Assembly: GCA_937974465.1 (NCBI GenBank)
Contig: CALJWY010000017.1
Coordinates: 1-5,200 of the forward strand
DNA: 5,200 bases
Reading direction: 5' to 3'
DNA from: an uncultured Lysobacterales bacterium
GTDB lineage: Bacteria; Pseudomonadota; Gammaproteobacteria; Xanthomonadales; SZUA-36
Shown: positions 5,179 through 5,200 of the stretch, piece by piece
Position numbering within the stretch: position 1 is the stretch's first letter
Layout: each line of letters starts with the position of its first letter
The notes under the pieces: generated by a model
Databases searched by the model: none
The model's input: only the letters and a program-made list of their open reading frames with translations
What the model was told of the DNA's origin: nothing
Made by a program: the position numbers and the translations under genes

Positions 5179-5200
5179 TCGAATGCATAACAAACAAGTC

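Overview
The window reads as chromosomal DNA of a gammaproteobacterium of moderate GC content. The evidence is a clear acyl-carrier-protein phosphodiesterase (AcpH), a typical proteobacterial ZapE cell-division ATPase, and a COG2945-type alpha/beta hydrolase of a kind common in Proteobacteria. I cannot place the genus. No phage, transposase, CRISPR or rRNA/tRNA gene is visible.

Layout, left part (1-2960). The window opens inside the 3' end of a + strand endonuclease/exonuclease/phosphatase-fold nuclease (1-378). Its last 55 bases overlap the 3' end of the convergent acpH gene (324-929, - strand). A 200-base divergent spacer follows. Next come two + strand genes, probably co-transcribed: the alpha/beta hydrolase (1168-1857) and, 20 bases on, zapE (1878-2960, TTG start).

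Layout, middle part (2955-4692). zapE meets a - strand gene tail to tail. A perfect 13-bp tandem repeat (2955-2980) carries the stop codons of both genes. The - strand gene (2978-3328) encodes only the DNA-binding half of an OmpR/BaeR-type response regulator and looks like a decaying remnant. About 185 bases with no recognisable gene (3329-3513) precede a small one-membrane-segment protein of unknown function (3514-3864), which has a possible Fur-like box at its promoter. Then comes a multi-pass membrane protein of the ICMT/DUF1295 type (3943-4692). All three genes read leftward.

Layout, right part (4693-5200). No protein gene is supported here, but the region is highly structured. A 26-bp sequence with a palindromic core occurs twice (4722-4747 and 4883-4908). 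Its second copy is the apex of a roughly 160-bp imperfect palindrome (4815-4976). Next to that lies what I consider the most interesting item: a probable - strand small RNA (about 5133 down to 4978). It has its own promoter candidates, a GNRA-capped hairpin, three further hairpins that each show CCCCUU in the loop, and a strong intrinsic terminator formed by the last hairpin. The shared loop motif could pair with purine-rich ribosome binding sites, so the RNA looks like a multi-loop riboregulator. I do not recognise it as a known family.

Functionally, the protein genes are mostly housekeeping (ACP turnover, division ATPase, hydrolase) and do not form one pathway. Regulatory interest is concentrated in the last 500 bases.
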